The notes under the pieces: generated by a model | Told to the model about the DNA's origin: nothing | The model's database searches: none | What the model saw: only the letters and a program-made list of their open reading frames with translations | Shown here: positions 1 through 29,697 of the stretch, piece by piece | How the letters are laid out: each line of letters begins with the position of its first letter | Numbering within the stretch: position 1 is the first letter of the stretch | From: Gigantopelta aegis | Taxonomy: Eukaryota; Mollusca; Gastropoda; Neomphalida; Peltospiridae | Assembly: GCF_016097555.1 (NCBI RefSeq) | Contig: NC_054702.1 | Location: 70,671,695-70,735,694, forward strand | Direction of reading: 5' to 3' | DNA length: 64,000 nucleotides | Program-made: the position numbers and the translations under genes

Positions 1-29
1 GTGTAATGTGTGAACTATATCAGGCCACA

Positions 30-410
30 CCCCAAAATTAATTACACTATATGTTTCTATATAGCCTTAGTGGCTATAACATCTTTATTAATATCTGGGG
101 GAAACATATCCTGAAAAGGGCAACCCCTGTTGTCCAGCTCTTTCTCACAGGGTATTGGTTTTAACAAACACCTGGCCTGAGTACACCCATTTTACACAAA
201 AAACATTACTTTTGCATGGGCCAGAATTGCCACAAACAAGTTTTCAATGTCAACAAGTTACACATGTTTACAAACTACATGCTCTCCCCTGTCAATTTCA
301 GTCAAATAGTTGCCACTTGAAAGCTGTCTGCCATGAAATAATCATCGTCAAACAGCAGACTACTTGCGCGGACAAATTTCCGGACAACCAAATGGGAAGA
401 TAACTGTAAT
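30..410. repeat. Dispersed repeat, ~380-430 bp, shared with 46418-46850
   Basis: This stretch in intron 8 of GH3 copy A matches 46418-46850 closely over most of its length, in the same orientation on the + strand. The flanking genes run in opposite directions, so the repeat is flipped relative to the gene in copy D. That argues for a mobile repeat rather than inheritance with the gene duplication. I see no convincing coding frame and cannot name the family. Confidence 0.6.
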
Positions 411-482
411 CAGTGGTTTTATGCCTTGGGTTTATACGACGTTTTCTTCGGTTGTCTTATTAAAGTGGACTTCTCACCACAG

Positions 483-694
483 GTAAAGGAGCACCACTGA
501 TCGTGTTTCTGTTCAACGCCGGACCTATGAACTTAACTTGGGCCTACAATAACGACGACGTCAGCGCCATGTTTGAAGTGTTCTTCCCGGCTCAGGCGAC
601 TGGCGAGGCGATGAGGAGAATTCTCACCAACCAACAAGATGGCGATGTCCCGGCCGGAAGACTTCCCAACACGTGGCCCAAATACATCGATGAC
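483..694 (+). CDS. Copy A exon 9
   Basis: Acceptor CACAG before 483 and donor GTCAGT after 694. It encodes part of the GH3 C-terminal alpha/beta domain (FLFNAGPMNLTW, LPNTWPKYIDD). It is nearly identical to exon 9 of copy C. Confidence 0.85.
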
Positions 695-3600
695 GTCAGT
701 ACTGGGTTTTGTTTGTTTGTTTATTTGTTTGGGGTTGTTTGTTTGTTTGTGGGGTGGGTTGTTGTTGTTTGTTTTTGTCATATAATTAAAAGAGGTTGGC
801 TAGAAATTGTTCAAACCTTTAATCTGGTATGTTCTCGATTACCACGAAGCAGCAGATTCAAAATTCAATATTCTGTCCATGATATCATTGCTCTCGTTAA
901 CAGAATTCAAATTATATGAATCTATATAGGCAATCGATCATGTAGTACTTTAATGGGGGGGGGGGGGGGGTACTTTGGTTTCTGCATAAACATTACATAT
1001 GATATACAATGACAAAGTTAAATGAAAAGTTATTATATTTTTACATATTGTATACTGGCGTAAGAAGCGGGGGAGAAGGGTCAACGGGGCGTGTATATGT
1101 GTGTGTGTCCCTCCCCCCCCTCCCCCCCCCCCGGCACCTTCGTACGTCACTGTTGTATTTATAAAACAATATTTGTAAAAGACAAAACAGCTTAAAATTG
1201 ATATAATTCGTATGTTATTGGTTCCACGAATCATTCGACTTACCGGTACCTAACTTTATTAATTGGTACAGGTACCCCCTATCACAGACTACACGATGGA
1301 AGGAAGGACGTATCGCTATTTTAAAGGAGAGGTCTACTACCCATTTGGCTTCGGCTTGTCGTATACAACCTTTAAATACGTTGCTATGATATATCCCGTT
1401 CTCGTGAAGGCCGGGCAGAACATGTCTGTGGAGATCGCGGTTGAAAACACTGGGGACTATGACGCTGATGAGGTAAGAAAAGACAGGAATATTAATAAAG
1501 ATACTTTTAAGTGCTTAGCATAAGAAAATCATGGCGCTCGGGATTTTTGTTAAAGTTGAAAAATTAACTTACAACTGATTTGGCGTTTCTATCACAATGC
1601 AGGATATACACACACCACACGATACAGGGTCCCGCTTTACGAAGCAGTCTTAGTCCTAAGATCAACGTAAGTGCGTAGCTACCTTATGCGCTTAAGGTGA
1701 TCTTAGTGGTAAGATTCTTTGGTAAAACGGCGTCGAGCACACCAAATACTACAGCATTTTCACGTATACGAAAGTATATTAAACGTGCTTCAATAAGCGT
1801 TGCACGCTACTAACAATCATATTAAGCCTCGTTAACTTGGGACGATTTCGACAGACTTATGACATAATGATAACTGAAATTATGATTTTGACATTTATAT
1901 ATAAATATGTTCATGACTTTGATGAAAAAAATACATTAAACTTTATTAAAGCTGTTTTCCTGAATGGTGTCTCTGACTGAGCAGGTTACGCCAATCAGGG
2001 GCCTAATTCACAAAGCTCTTTTAAGCATCATAGCATCCTCTTTGCAAGTCATACTGCGATATCGTAGAGTTGCGAGAGTTTAGTGAATTAGGACCCAGAT
2101 GCATGGGCGTACATAGGATTTTGAAAAGGGAGGTTCCAAAACATAGGATTTTGAAAAGGGGGGTTCCAAAATAGATTGCAGAGATATTGGGCATATATTT
2201 CTATGTTGAGTAAATATAATAATGTCAGATATCAAAGTCAGATATATTAAATTAAAAAAAAAAGCGATTTCGACCCCCCCCCCCCCCCCCCCCCCCCTAT
2301 GTACGCCCATGAGATGTCATCACGTCTTCGGAAGCCAAGCCACCATTTTGTATGACATACTGCATTTCGTAGTATACGTAGCGGCTTTCCTCTGATGATT
2401 ACGAGTCAGAATTACCAAATGTTTGACATCCAATAGCCGATGATTAATTAATCAATGTGCTCTAGTGGTGTCGTTAAACAAAACAAACTTTAATTATTAT
2501 ATTATATTTATTTATTTTGGTCATCTTTGTTTTGTCAGTGATCTATTTTTAAATGCAGCGTTATACTTTGGGCAGTAACCAACTAATGATGTTACCCATG
2601 AAAATCTAGTTGATCTTAACCTTGTTCTTCGATAAGCAATTAATATCTTATTGTTTGTACATATTAAATCGGCTATTGCAAATACTTCTTCAGTGTGTTC
2701 AGCGATTTGAAAATAAACAGCTATATTTTATTAAAGTTGATAATAGCGATTTAGTAAGCAGAACATCACATGCTGGTATATTGTAGGTAGTCCAGGTCTA
2801 CATCTGGTGGCCAAAAGTATCTGTTACTGTTCCTCAGTTACAACTGGTTTATGTCGATCGAGTCAGAATTACCAAATGGACATATGTAGAAGTAAAGTTT
2901 ACCATCCCAGCGGAGAGATTGGCGGTGTGGTACGATGCAGTGGGATGGGTCATAGAAGAAGGTATGTAACGTACTTGGTGGGGAATAGGTCCTGTGGCAG
3001 TATTTGAAGGCAAAAGGAAACGTTTTTGGTGTGTGTGAGTGAGTGCGCGTTTGTGTGTGTTTTGTGTATTTGTGTGTGTGTATGTGTGCCTGTGTGTGTG
3101 CGCGCGTGCATGTTTGTGTTTGTGTGCTTTGTGTGTATTTGTATGTGTGTTTGTGTGCGTTTTGTATATTTTAGTGTGTGTGTATTTGTGTGTGTGTTTG
3201 TGTGCATGTTTTGTGTATTTGAGTGTGTGCGTGTATTTGTGTGTGTGTATTTGTGTGTGTGTTTGTGTGCGTGTTTTGTGTATTTGAGTGTGTGTGTGTA
3301 TTTGTGTGTATTTGCGTGTGTCAGAAATTAATAAAAGCTTCTCAAGGAATTATAAATTCTTTAACTAGATATAAAAGGTATGAAAAACTAAGTATATACT
3401 TTTCAAATTCAACATGTTCTGTGTTACTAGATGGTGTAATATTTGTATACGTTTTTTTTTTCTTTGTGTGTGTGTTTTCAAGGTGTTTTTTAAAGTCTGT
3501 TTTTGTTGTCGTTGCTGTTGGTTTTTTTGTTTATATTTTTTTGTCAATGTATATAATAAACGACGTGTAAGAATGCACCTTTAATCGTTTGGTGTAGCAT

Positions 3601-3738
3601 GTCTAGTTTTGGTTTTTATCAGGTTCTTATGGTATCTCCTGTGGTGGACAACAACCGAACCAGAAGGTGAAGGTCAATTCTAACGTGATTACCGGAGAGT
3701 TCACAGTTACTGGAACAGCCTTCTTGGGAATGTCCTAA
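483..3738 (+). CDS. GH3 beta-xylosidase-like gene, copy A, exons 9-12 (5' part outside window)
   Basis: This is the 3' part of a glycoside hydrolase family 3 gene whose start lies left of the window. Exons by homology with copy B, all bounded by AG and GT: 483-694 (exon 9), 1272-1472 (exon 10), 2787-2961 (exon 11) and 3623-3738 (exon 12, TAA stop). Lengths (212, 201, 175, 116) equal those of copy B and the frame stays open. The encoded part is the end of the GH3 C-terminal domain, including the block with TMEGRTYRYF and YPFGFGLSY, and the fibronectin-III-like tail ending LGMS. Such enzymes release terminal xylose or arabinose from plant oligosaccharides; the substrate here is inferred. The gene may be functional, but the catalytic exons cannot be seen. 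Confidence 0.85.
1272..1472 (+). CDS. Copy A exon 10
   Basis: A 201-bp phase-0 exon starting VPPITDYTMEG and ending DADE before GTAAGA. It spans the end of the GH3 C-terminal domain and the start of the fibronectin-III-like domain. Confidence 0.85.
1635..1730. repeat. Foldback element (imperfect inverted repeat)
   Basis: Arms of about 40 bp at 1635-1674 and 1688-1730 are imperfect reverse complements (shared core CTAAGATCA). The element probably forms a short foldback MITE inside intron 10 of copy A. Confidence 0.5.
1999..2096. mobile_element. Short MITE with inverted ends
   Basis: The left end GGCCTAATTCAC and a right end that is nearly its reverse complement enclose about 98 bp in intron 10 of copy A. 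It abuts the next MITE. Confidence 0.45.
2102..2311. mobile_element. MITE with 16-bp terminal inverted repeats and poly-C tract
   Basis: A perfect 16-bp inverted pair, CATGGGCGTACATAGG at 2102-2117 and its complement at 2296-2311, is flanked by AGATG on both sides, a probable 5-bp target duplication. It contains a small internal duplication and a run of about 24 C. The superfamily is not determined. Confidence 0.6.
2386..2497 (+). mobile_element. SINE tail fragment
   Basis: Matches the 3' part of the local SINE family (block with ACATCCAATAGCCGATGATT, then GTGTCGTTAAACAAAAC). It is 5'-truncated, with no tRNA-like head. Confidence 0.6.
2787..2961 (+). CDS. Copy A exon 11
   Basis: 175 bp, acceptor TTGTAG, donor GTATGT. 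It reads VVQVYIWWPK to GWVIEE in an open frame and is part of the fibronectin-III-like domain. Confidence 0.85.
3023..3325. repeat. GT-rich microsatellite
   Basis: About 300 bp of interrupted TGTGTGTGTATTTG-like sequence in intron 11 of copy A. The Cys/Val-rich open frames here are repeat artefacts. Confidence 0.95.
3623..3738 (+). CDS. Copy A exon 12a (terminal)
   Basis: 116 bp, ends in TAA. It encodes GSYGISCGGQQPNQ to AFLGMS. A poly(A) signal AATAAA follows at 3876-3881. Confidence 0.85.
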
Positions 3739-4154
3739 AATGTGGACGAAACCTGGTCCAATGACAAGACGTTTTGAAGACCTCCATAAACAATTAGCTA
3801 AATATCCTGAAATTTGTATGAGTATGTATCTTTAATGTCGTCCTCTTGTGGAAATGAAAATGTTTTTGTTAGGTAAATAAATCAGAAGCTAAAAATATTG
3901 CTTTGTTTGTTAGTTTTTTGTCTGCATAGATTGAAGAAGGGTTGTTGACAACCAGCCCTAAGTTCAGCCAGCGAAACGCTAATGTTCGCGAACTACTTGA
4001 TTGGTTTCCGACTTGGCCATTTTGGTTTAACGTGAAGCGCATAAACCAGTCTAGTGGACGTCTTTCCGCTTGGTCTGGCTGAATGCAGCCCAGTGTCTGT
4101 TGTGTTTTACAATGGTTGCTTGCGAACATTGTTTGGTGTTTTGGTTTTTATGAG

Positions 4155-4270
4155 GTTCTTATGGTATCTCCTGTGGTGGACAACAACCGAACCAGAAGGT
4201 GAAGGTCATTTCTAACGTGATTACCGGAGAGTTCATAGTTACTGGAACAGCCTTCTTGGGAATGTCCTAA
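4155..4270 (+). CDS. Copy A exon 12b, tandem duplicate of the terminal exon
   Basis: A second open copy of exon 12 lies 532 bp downstream of the first, with its own AG acceptor, TAA stop and AATAAA at 4407-4412. It differs from 12a at two residues (Asn to Ile and Thr to Ile). The following ~250 bp are duplicated too (compare 3903-4130 with 4440-4690). It could serve as an alternative last exon or be an unused duplicate. Confidence 0.7.
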
Positions 4271-4712
4271 AATGTGAACGAAACCTGTTCAAATGGCGAA
4301 ATATCTTGAAGTCCTCCATACACGATTAACTAAATATCCTGGAAATGTATGAAAATATAATTTTAATGTCTCCCTCTTTTGGAAATGGAAATGTTTTGGT
4401 TAGTCAAATAAACCAGAAGCTAAATATAATGCTTTGTTTGTTTGTTTGTTTGTTTGTTTTCTGTCTGCATAGATTGAAGACGGGTTGTTGACAACCAGCC
4501 CTAAGTTCAGCCAGCGAACGTTTCGCTAATGTTCGCGAACTATTTGATTGGTTTCCGACGTAGCCATTTGGTTTAACGGGAAGCGTATAAACCAGTGTAG
4601 CGGACGTTTTTCTGTTCGGTCTGGCTGAACGCAACCCAGGTGGTGATGTGTCTGTTGTGTTTTGCAATTGTTGTTTGCAACACTTTAGAGGAAGCACGCT
4701 GTCGCAACATAG

Positions 4713-5374
4713 TCAAATAGATTTCTTCTACCGAAAAGCAACAAGGGATTTTATACTCAAATAGATTTCTTTTACCGAAAAGTAATCAAGCCATTTTATA
4801 CTCAAATAGATTTCTTCTACCGAAAAGCAACAAGGGATTTTATACTCAAATAGATTTCTTTTACCGAAAAGTAATCAAGCCATTTTATACTCAAATAGAT
4901 TTCTTCTACCGAAAAGCAACAAGGGATTTTATACTCAAATAGATTTCTTCTACCGAAAAGCAACACGGCATTTTATACTCAAATAGATTTCTTCTACCAA
5001 AAAGCAACAAGGGATTTTATACTCAAATAGATTTCTTCTACCGAAAAGCAACACGGCATTTTATACTCAAATAGATTTCTTCTACCGAAAAGCAACAAGG
5101 GATTTTATACTCAAATAGATTTCTTCTACCAAAAAGCAACACGGCATTTTATACTCAAATAGATTTCTTCTACCGAAAAGCAACAAGGGATTTTATACTC
5201 AAATAGATTTCTTCTACCGAAAAGCAACAAGGGATTTTATACTCAAATAGATTTCTTCTACCAAAAAGCAACAAAGGATTTTATACTCAAATAGATTTCT
5301 TCTACCAAAAAGCAACAAGGGATTTTATACTCAAATAGATTTCTTCTACCGAAAAGCAACAAGGGATTTTATAC
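4713..5374. repeat. 44-bp minisatellite, ~15 units
   Basis: 662 bp equals 15 copies of a 44-bp unit containing AGATTTCTTCTACCGAAAAG and GGATTTTATAC. Units differ at a few sites (CTTCT/CTTTT, CAACAAGG/CAACACGG/TAATCAAG), and the variant types alternate near the start. There are no unique spacers, so this is not a CRISPR array. It lies just downstream of copy A. Confidence 0.95.
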
Positions 5375-5409
5375 CTAGGTTTTCTTAGACAGAACAGCAC
5401 AAACCACGA

Positions 5410-5640
5410 CTTAAGGTATACCAGTTTGTCGGTACAGTGACAGAGATGGAACAAAACTTAAATTGTTTCTAATCTGCAAAGCAAATATCGGACAAACTAA
5501 TAGAAGAACCAATCTAATTAAAATTAGCTCCACTATTACATGTGGATCTAACAACAGCCCGTTGGAGCTCATGTCCAGATGACCTTTCGTTCGACCAATC
5601 AAAACCTTACTTGCAAAATCATGCCAGTGGTTTGATGATG
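5410..5640. repeat. Dispersed repeat, related inverted copy near 52290-52390
   Basis: The block around GAGCTCATGTCCAGATGACC and the neighbouring phrase CAATCAAAACCTTACTTGCA recur, reverse-complemented and diverged, at 52290-52390. The family is unknown; no coding frame is seen. Confidence 0.5.
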
Positions 5641-6063
5641 ATGATAACTAGTTTAACGTGCCCATATACCACTAGGGTTTCGAACGCGCCCATCCCGAGT
5701 CCGACCTCCGATAAGATCGGTGGCCTGACTCTGGATGTGTGTGTGGTGGTGGGGGGGGGGGGGGGTTTGGGGGGTTAGTGTTGAAAATGGGCAGAATTTT
5801 GAAAATAGCAATTAGTAAAAAGGTTAATAGAATAATTTTTAAAAAATAAGAAAAAAATTACAAGCCAAAAAAAAAAGAAGAATTGACTGCTCGGCCGAAT
5901 ATTTACATAATTTGGAGCATTTTAGAAGGACAGTCCAAAAATAAATAAGAGAAAGAAGAGGGGATCGGACTATTTAATAATATTTTAAAAAAAAGTAATT
6001 TCGACATAAAATTTTGAACGAAGGTCTAAATGTTTAAAGTCCAATCTATATGTCCACGTGAGT

Positions 6064-6078
6064 GGCCTTGTTAAGGCC
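6064..6078 (-). promoter_or_regulatory. Hairpin abutting the stop codon
   Basis: GGCCTT, three bases, AAGGCC: a perfect 6-bp stem directly after the stop of the basic ORF. Its position and the following ACTCACG are loosely like the 3' stem-loop of histone mRNAs, though the loop is a base shorter. A role in 3'-end formation is a guess. Confidence 0.35.
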
Positions 6079-6079
6079 G

Positions 6080-6944
6080 TTAGGGTGAACTAATGAGCGG
6101 AGAACCGTCAAAGGCGGGGATAAAGTGCTTCCATCTCTGGTCGGCGAGGATGGTTATAACACTCCGGTAGTCGTTGCCGAAAAGGGCCTTGACTATCCTG
6201 TGGATGGTATGGCTATCCATCTCTCTAACTAGGACCGCTTGTCGGTAGACTCCTTCTCGGCGCTGAGTTAGTACCAACCCCGTCTTGCCGGCTGTAGACT
6301 TGATGGTGTGTAGCTCGTAAGCGCTTCCATCAGGCAGTTGTTTCAGCTCTGGTTCCACTAGTCCGCCCATCAGTAATGCCGGATCCGAGGTGTCCCCCTG
6401 CACGAACTTCAGGAAGCCGGACCTGATTTTCCCGATCTGAACTTTCCAGACGGCTTCCGAGTCGAAGGGGGACGGTTCCTGTGAAGGCGGAGGCCTTGCC
6501 TTGTCAGGCTGGTCGCTCGGCTGAGCGACGGCCTTCCTCTTCGCAACGGCTCCTGCCCGGACCGCCGCCTTCCGAACTGGCAAGACTGGTGACAGTGGCC
6601 AGTTACGTGTAGGCGGTGGCGTAGAGGGAGATGGAGGTCCGTCTGCGGGCGTCTCGCACATCGGCGCGTTGAGAGCATCCCTCGGTTTTGACGGCGGGTC
6701 CGGATGAGCTGGTCCTTTCGTCTTGGGCCGAGCCGGGGGCGGCGACTCAGAAGGGACCGCCGCTGGCGGTTGAGCCGCCAGTTTTGTTCGCCTCTGAGCC
6801 GCTCCTGGCGCACGTTTCTTCTTCCTCCGTCCTCTTCCCTTCCTCTTCTGCGAGTCCGAGTCGCCGTACACCAAAGTCACGGTTGCCCGTGACCCGGTGT
6901 ACGCGACGCGAAACTCCAGCAGCGATTCAAAGCTTGCAATCAAG

Positions 6945-6980
<36 letters not shown>

Positions 6981-7084
6981 GTTTCCGCTCTAAGACTATA
7001 TGTCGCAATGACCAATGTAGTATAGAAAACATATGCATACGGGCTCCCACTGTAGTGGGGCAGGTCGATATTTACCCGAATCAA
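6080..7084 (-). CDS. Unrecognised basic, proline-rich ORF (334 codons), GC-rich
   Basis: I do not recognise this protein. The open frame runs from 7084 to a TAA at 6080. The first ~36 codons precede a run of about 34 C on the + strand, read as glycines, so the true start may lie inside the later part. After the glycine run come a basic cluster (KRKGRGRRKKKR) that resembles a nuclear-localisation signal, a Pro/Arg/Ala-rich linker of about 120 residues, and a compact C-terminal segment of about 110 residues (from VWKVQIGKIRSGF to WKHFIPAF). GC content is clearly higher than in the surroundings, which suggests recent arrival or strong codon constraint. A GGCCTT/AAGGCC hairpin begins one base after the stop. 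It could belong to a mobile or virus-like element; nothing here proves that. Confidence 0.45.
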
Positions 7085-7138
7085 ACGAAAATGGCTGTCT
7101 GTCTGGGACAGTGTGTTAGTTGTTAGTGGTTAGTGAGA

Positions 7139-7275
7139 GAAAATAGTGTGTAGTTGCCTTACACCTACTCATTGAGTCGTTAAAACTCGCTCTGGGTGGG
7201 AGCCGGTACCGAGCTGCGAACCCTGTACCTACCAGACTTATGTCCGATGGCTTAGCAACGACACCACCGAGGCCG
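7139..7275 (-). mobile_element. tRNA-headed SINE fragment
   Basis: Read on the - strand it begins ACCGGCCTCGGTGGTGTCGT and contains a B-box-like GGTTCG segment. The same head occurs at the right end of the SINE at 34047-35654. Confidence 0.6.
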
Positions 7276-7285
7276 GTTATTCATA

Positions 7286-7770
7286 ATAACATTACTGTAT
7301 AACAGTTATACAGGGTTACAAAAAATCATTACGCATTTATACATGTAGGCCTACAATTAATATTGAGGGTAGAATGATTGCACTATATGGTGAAAAGCTT
7401 TCAGGCCAGCTCATTTGGCCGAATATCTCTATGGTTTTGCCCCAGTTTGAGGATTTGCTCCAGCACAGGTGGGAGCGGGGGTGTCATAGGCTCACGTGTG
7501 GGGAGTGGTGGTGTAGGCTGGTTTTTGCCCGATTCAGTGCAAATGCCGGAATGTGGATAACAATATTTTGTCATGTTATCATTACCAATCACTACGCATT
7601 TTATTTTTACATGAATTACAACTAATGTTGTGGGTACAATGATGTAAATAAAATACATAGTGAAAAGGCCTCAGGTTAGCACATTTATCCCGAATATATT
7701 TATCATATTTGCCCGAATTTGAGACTTTACTCTAGTATTAGGGATGAGGGGGGGGGGGGGGGGGGCAGTT
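7286..7770. repeat. Diverged tandem duplication of a ~260-bp repeat
   Basis: Two units (about 7310-7540 and 7570-7770) share ACTACGCATTT-like starts, GGTGAAAAG-like middles and GCCCGAATTT-like ends. A third related piece lies at 14165-14290. The second unit ends in a poly-G run. Confidence 0.55.
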
Positions 7771-7899
7771 CCCTGAACACCCTGTCTCGTACGCTTATGA
7801 ATTAGAATAAACTTATGACCGTCTGCGTTCGGCCGCACCACAACTCAAGGACGCACGTATCACTCGCATGCCACACGATGTACATGGATCTAGATTTCG

Positions 7900-8138
7900 T
7901 ATGGTTTATTTTATCTTATCTGCAAACAATACAGCTACACCTGAGTTATTTCTCGACTCTAGATGTGTATACTAGCAGCTAGCAGTTCAAGTTAAAAATA
8001 TCATCGAGTAGTCACGTGACTCATATCACCTGTTCCAGTTTCACAATATAGGCCTATATCTCGTTGGTGGGTTGGTGTTGTAACATTTCGCCGAGAATAT
8101 CCGGAAACATTTTCACGTAAGACACAATTATAAATTCC
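7900..8138 (+). promoter_or_regulatory. Conserved upstream/5' leader region of GH3 copy B
   Basis: The ~230 bp before the ATG align in blocks with 29470-29697 upstream of copy C (TATTTCTC, CACCTGTT, GCCGAGAAT, TTTCACGTAA), so the promoter-proximal region was duplicated with the gene. No clear TATA box is picked out. An in-frame TAA at 8118-8120 supports the ATG at 8139. Confidence 0.5.
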
Positions 8139-27963
<19,825 letters not shown>

Positions 27964-28076
27964 CTAACATAAGATCAGCAAACTGCTAGGTAAACGCGTG
28001 CGGGTATATTATAATTATTGTTCTCACTAAAGCATGCTTTCCTTTGAATTTGTAAATAATAATGTAATATTGTCTA

Positions 28077-28082
28077 AATAAA
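28077..28082 (+). promoter_or_regulatory. Poly(A) signal of copy B
   Basis: AATAAA 114 bp after the stop. The same context occurs after copy C at 41556-41561. Confidence 0.6.
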
Positions 28083-28169
28083 ACTAATTATTAATTTGTC
28101 TTGCTTTTTCTTTATTTGTCTCATTAAGCCAGTGCACCACGACTTGTATATCGTGGTATGTGCTATACT

Positions 28170-28295
28170 GTCTGTAGGATGGTGCATATAAAAGATCCCT
28201 TACTGCTAATGAAACAATGTAGCGGGTTTGACATCTAATAGCCGATAATTAATCAATCATAGTGCTCTATTGGTGTCATTAAACAAAACTTTAAC
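28170..28295 (+). mobile_element. SINE 3' fragment
   Basis: GTCTGTAGGATGGTGCATAT to GTGTCATTAAACAAAAC. Confidence 0.6.
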
Positions 28296-28450
28296 TTTAT
28301 TTATGCAGGCTAAAGGGTAATATTGTATGAAATGCTTTCGTTTGTAGACATATTTCTTTGGCATGCAAGTGGACGTATATTAAAAACAAGTGTGTAAAGT
28401 GATCAGTTTAATACTGACGTGACCTAACTCAGGCGGGCTTTGATATTTAA

Positions 28451-28824
28451 AGGGACATTCCTGAGTTTGCTGCATTGTAAGATGTTTCCGAAAAATAAAA
28501 TATTTCTACGATTAAGCTTACATATTAAATATATTTTCTTGTTTAGAATATCGGTGTCTGTATATTCAATGTTTTTCTGGCCGTCTTAATATTTGTAAGA
28601 AGCCCAAACTGGATTTGTCTTCAAATAATTTCGTATGTACGAGAAAATATATTTTAGAACATAAAATGAAATTTAACCTATTACAAATAGTAGAACGATC
28701 AGAAACACGTTTAATATACAGCCACTAATATTTTATGCAGAAAAATATGTTTGATATGTAATTACAATCGTTAAAAAGTCTCTGTTAGTCGATAACATAT
28801 TGCAGCAAACTCAGGAATGTCCCT
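28451..28824. mobile_element. Foldback MITE with TTAA target duplication
   Basis: Same family as 13298-13679; TTAA on both sides (28447-28450, 28825-28828). Confidence 0.8.
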
Positions 28825-29261
28825 TTAACTGATACCATAAGCCCTTCAAGTATAGACATGCTGCAGAATGTTTATTGGGCCGGCCATGTATAAATCTGAA
28901 TGACAAAATCGTATTCCGTGACAAAATCGTATTCCTGCACAATGCAGAGTCGAAAGGCAAAGTCTAGATTTCTTTCATGATCCACTATCAGTTGCTCGTC
29001 CTTAGGAGGACCGCCACTCCCTTAGGAGATCCGTAACAGGATATTTCATCCCTCCTGCATCGCTTGAAAGAGAACTGCCATTCCCAAACCCAAATAAAAC
29101 TTGCACAGGATATAGTTGTGATGGCATGCACTCATGACTCACTGTAAACAAGTGATGATATCAGGTGTTCGCGAAAGGTCAGCATATCCTGCTCCACTGG
29201 TGAGCACAATCTACAACCATCAAGTCCATAGTTGAAATGTTAAAGATTTTCACCAAAAGGA

Positions 29262-29438
29262 GTTATCCTGTCTGTGGGATGGTGCATATAAAGATCTCTT
29301 GCTACTAATGGAGAAATGTAGCGGGTTTCCTATCTAAGACTATATGTCAGAATTATCAAGTATTTGACATCCAATAGCCGATGATTGATTACTTAATGTG
29401 CTCTAGTGGTGTCATTGAACAAAAATCAAACTTTAACT
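29262..29438 (+). mobile_element. SINE 3' fragment
   Basis: CTGTCTGTGGGATGGTGCAT, TAGCGGGTTTCC and the family tail. Confidence 0.6.
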
Positions 29439-29697
29439 GTTTTAACGCTATGTGAATGAACTTAATTAATATGTCGCAGTGTTTATCTTATCTGAAAGCA
29501 CAGTACAACACATCTGAACTATTTCTCAGTCTCGACTCTGTATGTTGTCAGATGGCATTTCACGTTTATAGTCAGAACTAATGGTGGTTGAGACTCGCCA
29601 CCTGTTCTCGTTTCAAATATACATCTCGTATGTTGGTATTGTAATGGTTGGCCGAGAATAATATCACTGAATGTTTCACGTAATCGGCATACATATA

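Noticed and set aside
3026-3331. Cys/Val-rich open frames
   Set aside because: Direct product of GT repeats; no other coding support.
4713-5374. CRISPR-like array
   Set aside because: The 44-bp period has no spacer component; a plain tandem repeat.
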